A DNA stretch of 64,000 bases from Sphingomonadales bacterium (GCA_028871475.1 JAGWMZ010000001.1:372001-436000); one strand, 5' to 3'. Positions 30,461-45,949 are shown, counted from the first letter of the stretch. Numbers and translations are program-made. The notes: generated by a model from the letters alone, not told the origin.

Positions 30461-31956
30461 GCAGTGACGACAGCAAGGGATTGGCAGATCTTGAGGCCCA
30501 ATTGGCGCGCGATCTGGCGCTGATCGACCTTGGCGGGCCGGACTGGACTCACCCGCGCGAGGTGAGCGGCCAGCACGTTTATGATGTGGTGATCGTGGGC
30601 GGCGGGCAGAGCGGGCTTGGCGCGGCCTTTGGCCTGCGGCGCGAACGCATCAACAATGTGCTGGTGCTCGACGAGAACCCGGCGGGCTATGAAGGGCCAT
30701 GGGTCACCTATGCCCGCATGGTAACGCTGCGCACGCCCAAGCATCTCACGCCCATCGACTTCGGCATTCCCTCGCTCACCTATCGCGCCTGGTGGGAGGC
30801 CCAGCATGGCGAGCAAGGCTGGCACGCGCTCGACAAGATCCCGCGCGGTGACTGGATGGCCTATCTGCGCTGGTATCGCCAGGTGCTGGATCTGCCCGTG
30901 CGCAATGACGCCAAGGTCGAGGCGATCGAGCCGCTGGGCGATGGTCTGTTCCGCATCGCCATCGCGGGGGGTGATGTGGTGCTGGCGCGCAAGGTGGTGC
31001 TGGCCACCGGCATTCAGGGCGGGGGCGAATGGCACACGCCGCCCATGGTCCGCGAGAATTTGCCCCGCCATCTCTATGCCCACACCAGCGAGGCAGTGGA
31101 TTACGCCGCTATGAAGGGCAAGCGGATCGGCATTCTGGGCGGCGGAGCCAGCGCCTTCGACAATGCCAATTTCGCGCTGAGCGAAGGCGTTGACGCGGCG
31201 GAAGTCTTCATCCGCCGCAAGGTGCTGCCGCGCGTCAACCCCATCCGCTTCATGGAGCGCGTCGGCCTTGCCGCGCGCTATCCGGCGCTCAGCGATGCCG
31301 ACAAATACCGCGCCATGGCCTGCTTTCTGGGCCACAACCAGCCGCCCACCAATGACACCTTCGAGCGGGCCGCCGCATGGCCGGGCTTTCACCTGCATCT
31401 GGGCAGCCCTTGGCTGGATGTGCAGGCGGTCAGCGATGGTACGCAGGTCAAGGTCACGACGCCGCAGGGCGAGCATATCTTCGATTTCGTCGTGCTCTCC
31501 ACCGGCCTCGTCAGCGACCCTGCGCTGCGCCCGGAACTGGCGCCCGTGGCCGATGCCATCGCGCGCTGGGGCGACTGCGTGCCCGTGCCCGAAGGCGTTG
31601 ATGTGCCCCCCGCCATTGCCGAGGCGATTGCCGCCCATCCCTATCTCGGCCCGGCCTTTGAACTGACCCCGCGCAAAGGGACCGATCCGTCACGGCTACA
31701 TGGCCTCTTTGCCTTCAACTATTCCGCCTTGCTCAGCCTCGGCCTGTCCGCATCGGCGCTGTCGGGGCTGCAACAGGCCCTGCCCCGGCTGGTGACAGGG
31801 CTGGCCGACCAGTTGTTTCTTGACGAGAAAGAGCGCAATCTGGCCGCTTTCCTCACCTATGCCGATGAGGAATTTCTGGGCCAGTGGCCCAAAGCTGACA
31901 AGATGGAGGACATCGAGGCGTGCGCAGCCTTTCCACCCATGTGCTCGATACAGTGA
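30457..31956 (+). CDS. FAD/NAD(P)-binding monooxygenase, candidate urate hydroxylase (HpyO-like)
   Basis: 499 residues with two dinucleotide-binding motifs: VVIVGGGQSGLG (about 44-55) for FAD and IGILGGGASAFD (about 224-235) for NAD(P)H, the layout of class B-like flavoprotein monooxygenases. It sits between uraD and uraH, exactly where the urate-oxidising enzyme is expected, and no uricase, PuuD or HpxO homologue is present. HpyO of Xanthomonas is a published urate hydroxylase unrelated to HpxO; this protein is probably of that kind. Its end overlaps uraH by 37 bases. Confidence 0.7.
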   Translation: MSSDDSKGLADLEAQLARDLALIDLGGPDWTHPREVSGQHVYDVVIVGGGQSGLGAAFGLRRERINNVLVLDENPAGYEGPWVTYARMVTLRTPKHLTPIDFGIPSLTYRAWWEAQHGEQGWHALDKIPRGDWMAYLRWYRQVLDLPVRNDAKVEAIEPLGDGLFRIAIAGGDVVLARKVVLATGIQGGGEWHTPPMVRENLPRHLYAHTSEAVDYAAMKGKRIGILGGGASAFDNANFALSEGVDAAEVFIRRKVLPRVNPIRFMERVGLAARYPALSDADKYRAMACFLGHNQPPTNDTFERAAAWPGFHLHLGSPWLDVQAVSDGTQVKVTTPQGEHIFDFVVLSTGLVSDPALRPELAPVADAIARWGDCVPVPEGVDVPPAIAEAIAAHPYLGPAFELTPRKGTDPSRLHGLFAFNYSALLSLGLSASALSGLQQALPRLVTGLADQLFLDEKERNLAAFLTYADEEFLGQWPKADKMEDIEACAAFPPMCSIQ

Positions 31957-32245
31957 CCGGCAAACCGGCGGCGGGGCTGCGCGTCGTGCTCTTGCGTGAT
32001 GGCGCGGTGCTGGGCGAAGGGGTGACCGATGCCGACGGGCGTTTCCGCGCCTTTCCGCCCTTGGTTGCAGGCTCCTATGTGCTTACCTTCCATGCCGGGG
32101 ATTATCTGCGCGCGACAGGCCATGCTCTGGCCGAGCCGCCCTTTCTTGACATCGTGCCCATCCATTTCGGCGCGGGCGATGCGGGGCATTACCATGTGCC
32201 GCTGCTGCTCTCTCCCTTCGCCTTTTCCACCTATCGGGGCAGTTG

Positions 32246-32246
<1 letters not shown>
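31920..32246 (+). CDS. uraH: 5-hydroxyisourate hydrolase (transthyretin-like)
   Basis: 108 residues. The family signatures are present: N-terminal LSTHVLDTVTGKPAAGL (His7), DADGRFR in the middle, and the C-terminal YRGS tetrapeptide. Hydrolyses 5-hydroxyisourate to OHCU. GTG start at 31920 with GGAGGA 9 bases upstream, inside the end of the preceding gene. Confidence 0.94.
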
Positions 32247-33701
<1,455 letters not shown>

Positions 33702-33709
<8 letters not shown>

Positions 33710-36020
33710 GCCCAGTTTCCTCGTCCACAAACCCACCGCGCATGACAGCGCCGCCATGCAGGTGGCGGGCCGCGCGCCCTATGTCGATGACCTGCCCGAG
33801 CCGCCCGGCCTGCTACATCTGGCCTTTGGCCTGTCGACCATCGCCCATGGCGCCATCACCGGCATCGACCTTGCCGCCGTGCGCGCTGCCCCCGGCGTGG
33901 TGGCGGTCTATACCGCGCAGGACATTCCCGGCACCAATGACGTTTCCCCCTTTGCCGGCGATGATCCCATGCTGGCCAAGAACGAGGTGCTGTTCTTCGG
34001 CCAGCCCATCTTCCTGGTTGCCGCCACCAGCGCGCGTGCCGCCCGGCGCGCGGCGAAACTGGGCAGGGTCAGCTATGAGCCTCGCCCGGCGATACTGACC
34101 ATCGAGGAGGCTCTGGCCCGGCAAAGCTTCATCGAACCCAGCCAGATCATGGGCCATGGCGATGTGGAAGCAGCCCTGTCCAACGCGCCGCATCGCGTCA
34201 CCGGGCGGCTGGAGATGGGCGGGCAAGATCATTTCTACCTCGAAGGGCAAGTGGCGTTGGCCATTCCCGGCGAGGACGGCACGATCCATCTCCACGCCTC
34301 CAGCCAGCACCCTTCGGAAGTGCAGCATCTTGTCGCCCATCTGCTCCACCGCAATTCCGCCGATGTGGTGGTGGAGGTGCGCCGCATGGGCGGCGGCTTT
34401 GGCGGCAAGGAAACCCAGCCCGCGCTGTTTGCCGCCGCTGCCGCGCTGGTGGCGCATCACACCGGCCGCCCGGCCAAATTCCGCGCCGACCGCGACGATG
34501 ACATGGAGATCACCGGCAAACGGCATGATTTTCATGTGACATACGATGTCGGTTTTGACGCACAGGGCCGTATTCTGGGACTGCGGCTGGAGCTTGCCTC
34601 GCGCTGTGGCTGGTCGACGGATCTGTCGCCCGCCATCAACGACCGCGCCATGTTCCATGCCGACAATTGCTACTTCCTGCCGGCGGTCGAGATCATCAGC
34701 CATCGCTGCCGCACGAACACCGTGTCGAACACCGCCTTTCGCGGTTTTGGCGGGCCGCAGGGGATGTTGGCGATCGAGCGGATCATCGACCATGTGGCGA
34801 GCGAAACCGGATGCGACGCACTGGCCGTGCGCCGCGCCAATTTCTACGACACGCCCGGAATGGACAGTGGCCGCCGCACCACCCCCTATGGCATGGCGGT
34901 GGAAGATTTCGTCGCGCCCGAGATCATGGCCGAACTGGAGGAAAGTAGCCTCTACCAGCAGCGCGTGGCGGCGGTGGAGGCCTTCAACGCGGTGAACACC
35001 GTGCTCAAAAAGGGCATCGCCATGACGCCGGTGAAATTCGGCATCAGCTTTACCACCACCCATCTCAACCAGGCAGGCGCGCTGGTGCTGGTCTATGCCG
35101 ATGGGTCGGTCAGCCTGAACCATGGTGGCACGGAAATGGGCCAGGGGCTCAACATCAAGGTGGCGCAGGTGGTGGCCGATGTCTTCGGCATTCCCTTGAG
35201 CCAGATCCGCATCACCGCCACCCGCACCGACAAGGTGCCCAACACCAGCGCTACCGCCGCGTCCTCGGGCAGCGATCTCAACGGCATGGCAGCCTATCAT
35301 GCTGCCATCCAGATCCGCGACCGGCTGGCCCACATGTTGGGCGAGCGGCATGGCGTGGCGGCCGAACTGGTGCGCTTTACCCCCGATGGCGTGGTGGCGG
35401 GCGAAACGGTCATCCCATTCGCGCAGGTGACGAAACAAGCCTATCTCGCCCGCGTCCAGCTTTCGGCCAGCGGATTTTATGCGACGCCGGACATCGCCTA
35501 TGACCGCACCGCCCATAAGGGCCGACCCTTCTATTATTTCGCCTATGGCGCGGCGGTCAGCGAGGTGGTGATCGACACGCTGACGGGCGAGCATCGCGTG
35601 CTTTCCGCCGACATCCTGCATGATGCCGGCCGCTCGCTGAACCCGGCGATCGATCTGGGGCAGGTCGAGGGTGCCTATGTGCAGGGCATGGGCTGGCTCA
35701 CCACCGAGGAACTCGTATGGAACGAGAAAGGGCGCCTCACCACCCATGCGCCCTCGACCTACAAGATCCCCACCGCCAATGACCGGCCTGCGCGCATGGA
35801 AATGCGCCTGTGGCAGCAGGGGCGCGCCCATGTGCCCACCATCCATCGCTCCAAGGCGGTGGGCGAGCCGCCCTTCATGCTGGCCATCAGCGTGTTTTCG
35901 GCGCTGACGCAGGCGGTGATGGCCGCCGCGCCCGGCAAGGGCTTTCCTGCGCTCAATGCCCCCGCCACGCCCGAACGCGTGCTGGCCGCCATCGCAGAAC
36001 TGCGCGGGCGGCATGGGTAG
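33702..36020 (+). CDS. xdhB: Xanthine dehydrogenase molybdenum-binding subunit
   Basis: 772 residues. Moco-binding motifs MGGGFGGKETQ, FRGFGGPQGM, GGTEMGQGLNIK and the C-terminal SKAVGEPPFMLAISVF, whose Glu is the catalytic base that oxidises hypoxanthine to xanthine to urate. The ATG at 33702 overlaps xdhA by 8 bases. Cytoplasmic, forming an (alpha-beta)2 complex with XdhA. Confidence 0.95.
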
Positions 36021-36981
36021 CCTGCTGGCCCCCGCCCTGCCCGGCACAGGCGCGGCGCACGCCCCGTTCGGCTGGGCGGAGACGGCGCGCGCCTTGCTGG
36101 CGGATCGCCCCGTGGCCCTCGTCACCATTCTGGCGGCGGAGGGATCGACCCCGCTGGGCCCAGGCGCGCGGATGGTGGTGCTGGCCAATGGGCTGGCGGC
36201 GGGCAGCGTGGGTGGCGGCGCACTGGAGGCAACCGCTCTGGCGCAGGGCAGGGCCATTCTCGCCCATCCGCCCGGCACCTGGCGGGTGCAGGATTATCCG
36301 CTGGGGCCGCTGCTGGGTCAATGCTGCGGGGGCCGCGTGCGTTTGCTGGTCGAGCGGCTGGACCCGATGAATGCTGGCTGGCTGGGGGATCTGGCGCCGG
36401 GCTTTCACATCGAGGCGCGGCTGGACGAACATGGCGTCCACCGCCGCGTGGTGCCGCCGCAAGAGGCGCCTGCACCCCACAGCGCCAAGGCACCGCGCCC
36501 CGGCGTGGGCGCCATCCTGCTCGAACCCTTGCGCGGGCGGGCCCGGCCAGTGCTGCTGTTTGGCGCGGGCCATGTGGGCATGGCACTGGCCAGCGTGCTG
36601 GCACCGCTGCCCTTTGACCTGCACTGGTATGACAGCCGCCCCGCATTCGCCCATGGCGGCGTCACCCTTGCCGATGAGGATGGGCTGGAGGCCGCCATTC
36701 ACGCCGCCCCGGGCCATAGCGCAATCCTCATCATGACCCATGACCATGCCCTCGATTACCGCCTGACGCGTGCCGGGCTGGAACGGGCGGCGGCGCTGGT
36801 CGGTGTGATCGGATCGGCCACCAAGCGGGCACGTTTTGCCGCGCGGCTGGAGCGCGAGGGACTGGGTGATCTTGCCCCGAGCCTCACTTGCCCCATCGGT
36901 GTCGCGGGGATCACCGGCAAGGACCCTGCCGTGATCGCCATTGCCGTGGCCGCACAACTGCTGATGCTGGAGACGAACTGA
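36013..36981 (+). CDS. xdhC: Xanthine dehydrogenase accessory protein XdhC
   Basis: 322 residues. N-terminal XdhC/CoxI domain (LVTILAAEGSTPLGPGARMV, GSVGGGALE) and a C-terminal Rossmann domain (VLLFGAGHVGMALASVL). Binds and sulfurates the molybdenum cofactor before inserting it in XdhB. Overlaps xdhB by 8 bases. Confidence 0.92.
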   Translation: MGSLLAPALPGTGAAHAPFGWAETARALLADRPVALVTILAAEGSTPLGPGARMVVLANGLAAGSVGGGALEATALAQGRAILAHPPGTWRVQDYPLGPLLGQCCGGRVRLLVERLDPMNAGWLGDLAPGFHIEARLDEHGVHRRVVPPQEAPAPHSAKAPRPGVGAILLEPLRGRARPVLLFGAGHVGMALASVLAPLPFDLHWYDSRPAFAHGGVTLADEDGLEAAIHAAPGHSAILIMTHDHALDYRLTRAGLERAAALVGVIGSATKRARFAARLEREGLGDLAPSLTCPIGVAGITGKDPAVIAIAVAAQLLMLETN

Positions 36982-39302
<2,321 letters not shown>

Positions 39303-39443
39303 TGCCCATAGGGTGAGCCCATGTCGTTCGAGCCAATCGGGTTCTTTTGATATGAGGGCAAAGCATTGCGATCATTGCTGAAGGCATAGGCAGCTAATGG
39401 AAGACGGCGCAGCCTTCATCGTGCCGCGGAAACACCGCCCCGG

Positions 39444-40781
<1,338 letters not shown>

Positions 40782-41276
40782 ATGAAAAAGTCTCTTGTTA
40801 CATTTTCTGTATTTTATGCTTGCTTTGCACAAGGAGGCGCTGCGTCAGCGGCTACGGCAACCTCCACGATGAACGTTTCAACGACGGTGCAAAGCGTCTG
40901 CGTCACATCGGCCAATGATCTGAGTTTCGGTGCCTATGACCCCACGGCATCATCTCCGACCGATGCGACCACAACCATCAGCATAACATGCACATCAGGC
41001 ACGAATTTTTCGGTTGGGCTCAATCAGGGCACCGCATCGGGGGCAACCGTTACCGCCCGCAAGATGACCAACGGTTCCAACCTGCTGGGCTATACGCTCT
41101 ACAGTGATTCTTCGCGTTCCACCAATTGGGGCAATACTGTGGGAACTGACACGCCGGCGCAGATCACCGCCGGTTCTTCTCCATCGTTATTGACCGTCTA
41201 CGGTCGAATTGCGCCGCAACAGAACGTTCCTTCCGGCACATATTCCGACGTTGTGACAGTCACCGTTACCTATTGA
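40782..41276 (+). CDS. Pilus subunit with spore coat protein U (SCPU) domain
   Basis: 164 residues. Signal peptide (MKKSLVTFSVFYACFAQGGA, cleavage near SAA-ATA), then one SCPU domain with a likely disulfide (C at VQSVCVTS and ISITCTSG) and the conserved end YGRIAPQQNVPSGTYSDVV. SCPU proteins are structural subunits of archaic chaperone-usher pili such as Csu. A GTG 12 bases upstream is an alternative start. The gene is more AT-rich than its neighbours. Confidence 0.87.
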   Translation: MKKSLVTFSVFYACFAQGGAASAATATSTMNVSTTVQSVCVTSANDLSFGAYDPTASSPTDATTTISITCTSGTNFSVGLNQGTASGATVTARKMTNGSNLLGYTLYSDSSRSTNWGNTVGTDTPAQITAGSSPSLLTVYGRIAPQQNVPSGTYSDVVTVTVTY

Positions 41277-41286
41277 GGTCCATGTC

Positions 41287-42018
41287 ATGATCAAAGGAAA
41301 GTTCAACGCGCTCTTGCGCGCTGTCGTCGTGTGCGGTTTTTTGCCCGTGCTGGCCGTTCCCGCGCAAGGCAGCGCCTTGCGCGTGCTGCCCGTACGCGTC
41401 GAGGTGTCCGCGCAAAAGCAGTTTTGCTCCCTCTCGCTTGCCAATGCCGGCAGCGAGCCGGTCACGGTCCAGATCCGAGCCTATCGCTGGTCGCAGGATA
41501 GCCAGGGCAAGGATCTTCTCGCGTCGGCAACCGATATGCCGCTCAATCCGGCCATCGCAACGATCAAGGCGGGCGAAGCCCGCATGATCCGATGCGGCCT
41601 GCCTGACCACGTCGGCCAGCAGGAAGACAGCTATCGGTTGATCATCGACGAATTACCCAGGACGGTGGCTTCCCCGGGGCAAGTGCAAACCTTGCTGCGA
41701 CTGAGCGTGCCGGTCTTTCGCGCGCCCGCCGGTGCAGGGGCCAGGCTTGGCTGGGTGACAGGGCAGGACGCCGCCGGCAAGGCGTGGATTGAATTGACGA
41801 ACACCGGGCATCGCCATCTCCAGATCGGTGCCATCCAGTTGCATCTGCGCGCCAACGGCGCTCCTGTCAAAATCGCCAAAGGCTTTTATCTGCTGGCTGG
41901 CAGTCAAACCCGGATCGTGTTGCCAATCGCGCGTGGGGACGATGTCGCGACGGTTGAAGCGGACACCGATGTTGGCCCCCTGACCGCCGTCGCCATGGGT
42001 AGGGCAAGCGGTGAGTGA
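41287..42018 (+). CDS. Periplasmic pilus chaperone (archaic type)
   Basis: 243 residues. Signal peptide of about 28 residues, then a PapD-like N-terminal Ig domain (LRVLPVRVEVSAQKQFCSLS, SYRLIIDELP near the F/G region) and a C-terminal domain. It would cap pilus subunits in the periplasm and hand them to the usher. Length and partners match CsuC-like archaic chaperones. Directly abuts the usher gene. Confidence 0.86.
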   Translation: MIKGKFNALLRAVVVCGFLPVLAVPAQGSALRVLPVRVEVSAQKQFCSLSLANAGSEPVTVQIRAYRWSQDSQGKDLLASATDMPLNPAIATIKAGEARMIRCGLPDHVGQQEDSYRLIIDELPRTVASPGQVQTLLRLSVPVFRAPAGAGARLGWVTGQDAAGKAWIELTNTGHRHLQIGAIQLHLRANGAPVKIAKGFYLLAGSQTRIVLPIARGDDVATVEADTDVGPLTAVAMGRASGE

Positions 42019-44424
42019 ATGTCTGGCCAGGCCGCATATCGACGGCCATTCCACGGCCTGGCTGGAGGCTGCTACACCCTTTGCCTCATCGTGCTGTTGC
42101 TGGTCGGGGCGCTGGCGCCCTCGGCTCAGGCCAGGGCCGACCCGACCGACCACTTCCCGTTTGAAAACCTGAAGACCATGTCGCCTAAACCCGGGCCTGC
42201 AGACGGCCGCCCCGTTCCCGTCACGGCGATGATCAATGGTCAGGTGAGCAGCGATCCCTGGCTCATCGCTGTTCGCGAAGGACATATCTACGCCCGGCGG
42301 CGTGATGCCGATATCTGGGCGCAATGGGCAGCGGACACGACAAGCGACATGCGCATCGACGAGGATCGTTACGTCGACCTCAGCCGCATTGCAGGCCTGA
42401 CTGCCAAGCTCAATGACGATGGCGACACGCTGCTGTTGACCGCTGCACCGGACCTTCTGCCCAGGATGCATTTCGGACAGATCGCGTCAAGTCCCAGGGT
42501 CAGCAAGGCGGTCCCCGCACAATTCCTGGGCTATGACCTTTCCGCGGGAACATCCAATGGCCAAAGTCAGCTGTCGGCCTATCTCGACGGGGGAATCTCA
42601 GGCAACTGGGGCGTGCTTGGCACCACGGCGACGGCCTATCGCGGCAGCGGCGGGCTGGTCCGGCTGGAAAGCTATTATCGCCGTGACTATCCGGACACAC
42701 GGGTCAGCCTGACCCTGGGCGATACTGTCACCCGCAGCCTAGGTTGGGACAGCCCGATACGCTTTGGCGGCGTCAGCTTCGGAACCAATTTCTCCCTCGC
42801 CCCCTATGACACAACCTATCCCATTCCGATTTTGTCGGGCAGCGCCGCGCTGCCTTCCACCGTGGAACTGATGGCGGCCAGCGCGAAGCAGAGCTTTGCC
42901 GTCACGCCGGGCTCCTTTGCCATCGATTATCTGCCCAGCATGTCGGGCAGCGGCGACGTCACCATGAGTGTGCGAGACGCCGCCGGAAATGTGCGACAGG
43001 TCACCCGCAGCTTTTACGTCAGTCCGCAATTGCTCAGGAAAGGGTTGAGCGATTATTCCTTCGAGGCCGGTTTCATCCGCAAGGATTTCGGCGTGGCAAG
43101 CGAGGCCTATGGCCCACCATTTGCCGGGGTGCTGTTTCGCCACGGACTCACTGACAGCGTCACCGCGCAAGGCCGCCTTGAGGTAAGCGCAGATGTGCAG
43201 ACTGCCGGTGGAGGCCTGGGCTTCGTCGTCACCAGACTGGGCGAGTTTTCCGCATTTGTCGCCGGGTCACGCAGTGCCGTGGGAACCGGCACCCTCTTTC
43301 GTGCCCAGTTTCAGCGCATCACGCCGGCCTATTCCATTTCATCGAGTTTTCAATACAGCGACCCGGCGTTCGCGCAGCTTGGCATGTCCTCGAATATGCA
43401 TCAGCGAACGAAAGAGGTTGCCCTTTCCGCCAGCGCAAATCTGGGCAAGTCTGGCAGCCTGAATGCCAGTTACGCCTCCTCCAAGCAGGGAGGCGCAGGG
43501 CAGTTTTCGACCGCGACAGTGGGCTATTCTGCCAATGTCGGGCGGGGGTATCTGTCCTTTGGGGTAAGGCGCATCAATGTATCGGGGAAGCAGGATACCA
43601 GCGCTTATGCTTCCTTCACGGTCAGGCTGGGCCGCCGGTCAAGCGCCGGGGTTTCGACCGACGTCGATCGCACCGTCGCCAGCATCGATCATGCGCCACC
43701 GCCGGACGCGGGCCTTGGATATCATCTGCTCGCAGGCAGGCTGCGGCAAACGAACGAGGCCATTCTTGCCTCCTCTGCCGTGATGCATACGCCCGGCGGC
43801 GATGTCATCGCTTCGGCCGATGTGCAGGGTGCCATGACACAGCTGCGTGCCGGGGTCAGCGGCGCGCTGGTGATGGCCGGTGGCAGGCTGGCGACGACAC
43901 CGCGCCTCGATTCCGCCTTTGCGCTGGTCAGCATGGGGGGAGACGGCACGAGCGAAGTCTATCAGGAAAACCGGCCTGTTGGCCGACAGGCAGGCGGTGG
44001 GCACAGCGTCATCGTGACGGGGCTGCAACCCTATTCAGCCAACCGGATTTCCGTTGATGTGGACGACCTGCCCATCGACAGCGTGCTAAAATCTCCCGAA
44101 CACATCGTGGTGCCGGGGTATCGGCAAGCCGCGCGCGTATCCTTTGGCGGCCCCCCTGCGCATCCGGTGGCGCTGATAGCGGTTGATGAGGCCGGTGCGC
44201 CGCTGCCATCGGGCCTGTCGGTCACGACTGATGGCGAGGAGACGACGCTCACTGGCTTTGACGGCGAAATTTTCCTCGCCAACGCTCATGCCGGTGAGAC
44301 GCTTCTCGTTTCCGGGCCCAAAACCGCGTGCCGCCTGATCGTCCCCCCCCTGCCCAAACACACCGCCGTGCCGAGGCTGACCTCGGTGCCTTGCATACCC
44401 AGTGTAAAGGAAGCGAAGCGATGA
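42019..44424 (+). CDS. Outer-membrane fimbrial usher (archaic type)
   Basis: 801 residues. Signal region up to about residue 40, an N-terminal domain, a 24-strand-type barrel with many alternating strands, a middle plug region near SFAIDYLPSMSGSGDVTMSV, and C-terminal domains from about 680 (YSANRISVDVDDLPIDS). Secretes and assembles subunits through the outer membrane. Archaic ushers (CsuD) have this size. Confidence 0.87.
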   Translation: MSGQAAYRRPFHGLAGGCYTLCLIVLLLVGALAPSAQARADPTDHFPFENLKTMSPKPGPADGRPVPVTAMINGQVSSDPWLIAVREGHIYARRRDADIWAQWAADTTSDMRIDEDRYVDLSRIAGLTAKLNDDGDTLLLTAAPDLLPRMHFGQIASSPRVSKAVPAQFLGYDLSAGTSNGQSQLSAYLDGGISGNWGVLGTTATAYRGSGGLVRLESYYRRDYPDTRVSLTLGDTVTRSLGWDSPIRFGGVSFGTNFSLAPYDTTYPIPILSGSAALPSTVELMAASAKQSFAVTPGSFAIDYLPSMSGSGDVTMSVRDAAGNVRQVTRSFYVSPQLLRKGLSDYSFEAGFIRKDFGVASEAYGPPFAGVLFRHGLTDSVTAQGRLEVSADVQTAGGGLGFVVTRLGEFSAFVAGSRSAVGTGTLFRAQFQRITPAYSISSSFQYSDPAFAQLGMSSNMHQRTKEVALSASANLGKSGSLNASYASSKQGGAGQFSTATVGYSANVGRGYLSFGVRRINVSGKQDTSAYASFTVRLGRRSSAGVSTDVDRTVASIDHAPPPDAGLGYHLLAGRLRQTNEAILASSAVMHTPGGDVIASADVQGAMTQLRAGVSGALVMAGGRLATTPRLDSAFALVSMGGDGTSEVYQENRPVGRQAGGGHSVIVTGLQPYSANRISVDVDDLPIDSVLKSPEHIVVPGYRQAARVSFGGPPAHPVALIAVDEAGAPLPSGLSVTTDGEETTLTGFDGEIFLANAHAGETLLVSGPKTACRLIVPPLPKHTAVPRLTSVPCIPSVKEAKR

Positions 44425-44894
44425 GAAGAAACGCATGTCTCGCCACAATCCTCCTTGCCCTGTGCCATGCGGCTCCGGCGCAAGCCTGCACTCTATGCAG
44501 CTGCACCGCATCGACATCAGGCCTGAATTTCGGCAGCTATGATGCGAGTTCGTCAGTCCCCAACGATGCGACAGGCACCGTCACCCTGAATTGCACGGGG
44601 CTCGTGTCCCTGGCAGGAAACATCACGCTCACGGCCAGTCCCGGCAATTCCGGCAGCGCCGCGACGCGCAAGATGACGCGCGGAAGTTCCATACTGGGTT
44701 ACAATCTCTATACCGACATCAATCGAACCGCCGTCTGGGGTGATGGGCAAGGCGGCACGAGTACGATCAACAGTCCGCTCAACGGCCTTCTCATTTTCAG
44801 TCAGAATGCTACCATATATGGCAGAATTTCAACGCACCAATGGGCTCCTGTCGGAACCTATTCCGACACAATTGTTGTGACCATCGAATATTAA
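44421..44894 (+). CDS. Second SCPU-domain pilus subunit
   Basis: 157 residues: signal peptide ending near PAQA, a Cys-rich start (CTLCSC), then one SCPU domain with MTRGSSILGYNLYTD and IYGRISTHQWAPVGTYSD. Starts in the usher stop (ATGA). Its place after the usher matches the tip adhesin of Csu-type operons, but it is a single domain, not the usual two-domain adhesin. Confidence 0.85.
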   Translation: MRRNACLATILLALCHAAPAQACTLCSCTASTSGLNFGSYDASSSVPNDATGTVTLNCTGLVSLAGNITLTASPGNSGSAATRKMTRGSSILGYNLYTDINRTAVWGDGQGGTSTINSPLNGLLIFSQNATIYGRISTHQWAPVGTYSDTIVVTIEY

Positions 44895-44959
44895 ATTCAA
44901 AGCGGTGCATTGTTTTCTATTGGACGTGTTGAAGCGCCGCTGGCCCTTTCGTCTGCTCG

Positions 44960-45943
44960 TCACCGTGGACAAAGGCTGGATTCACGGATCAATATCTCAC
45001 CGCGAATGAAGCGATCGGGCGTCTCGCGCCCGATCGCCATCAACACCGCCGTGCGCGCGACATCTTCGAAAGGCTGAGCCACCGTGGTCAGCGAAGGATA
45101 GGCGCAACGGCTCTCGGGCGAATTGTCGAAGCCGACGAAGGCAAGATCTTGCGGTACGCGAAACCCAAGTCTCAAAGCCATCGTCATCGCACCCAATGCC
45201 ATGCCGTCATTTGCAGCAAAAATCGCGGTGGGGCGGATCGGTTGGGCCATCAAATGCCGAAAGGCCTCTTCGCCCCCAGAAACCTGCATGTCGCTGCGCA
45301 GGACGAAACTGGCGGGAACCTCGAGACCGGCGGCAGCCATGGCATCGCGGTAACCAAGATGCCGTTCCTCCGAGGCGATACGGTCAGAGGGCGGCGCAAT
45401 CATCGCAATGCGCTGATGCCCCTGCGCAATAAGATGGGTCACAAGCTCACAGGAAATGGCGCGGTCGTGAATTTCAAGGATCATGCCATAGCCCGGCTCC
45501 CGCCCGGCGATCCGCACGGCTGGCAATCCAAGGGCCTCAAGCGAGCACAGCATCCGCGGGTGATCGGACCATGGGGGCAAAACGATCACGGCATCCGCAT
45601 TGCAGGACAGGCCAATCGTCCAGTTGTCGTCCTCCTCCAGCGCCTTGCGTTCGAAAACCTCGACGACAAGATGCCAGCCCACTAAGCGGCAGGCCTGCGC
45701 CATGCACAGCACCATGTTCGAATAATACCAGTGCGCCGCATCGGGCACCAGCAGGACGAGGATGAAGTTGCGCCCGGTCACCAGTTGGCGCGCCGCCAAT
45801 GCAGGCCGGTAATTCAACGCGCGGATGGCCGCCTCAACCTTGGCCCGCACATTGGGCCGAACCGTTTCCACCCCATTGATGACGCGCGAGACGGTTTTGA
45901 TCGAGATGCCGGATTTTTCGGCAACATCCTTGATGGTGGCCAT
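44960..45943 (-). CDS. LacI-family transcriptional regulator
   Basis: 327 residues. LacI HTH at the N-terminus (TIKDVAEKSGISIKTVSRVI) with the hinge NYRPALAARQL, then a periplasmic-binding-like sensor domain (60-325). Follows the FGE gene by 6 bases, so the two are co-transcribed, and probably represses the sulfatase module through the palindrome at 47014. The inducer is likely a sugar or sulfated sugar, by inference. Confidence 0.88.
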   Translation of the reverse strand: MATIKDVAEKSGISIKTVSRVINGVETVRPNVRAKVEAAIRALNYRPALAARQLVTGRNFILVLLVPDAAHWYYSNMVLCMAQACRLVGWHLVVEVFERKALEEDDNWTIGLSCNADAVIVLPPWSDHPRMLCSLEALGLPAVRIAGREPGYGMILEIHDRAISCELVTHLIAQGHQRIAMIAPPSDRIASEERHLGYRDAMAAAGLEVPASFVLRSDMQVSGGEEAFRHLMAQPIRPTAIFAANDGMALGAMTMALRLGFRVPQDLAFVGFDNSPESRCAYPSLTTVAQPFEDVARTAVLMAIGRETPDRFIRGEILIRESSLCPR

Positions 45944-45949
45944 GCCGGC

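Noticed and set aside
44895..44959. Possible terminator after the second SCPU gene (AGCGGTGC...GCGCCGCT)
   Set aside because: The loop is about 27 bases, one pair is G-U, and only CCCTTT follows, so the evidence is too weak for a feature.
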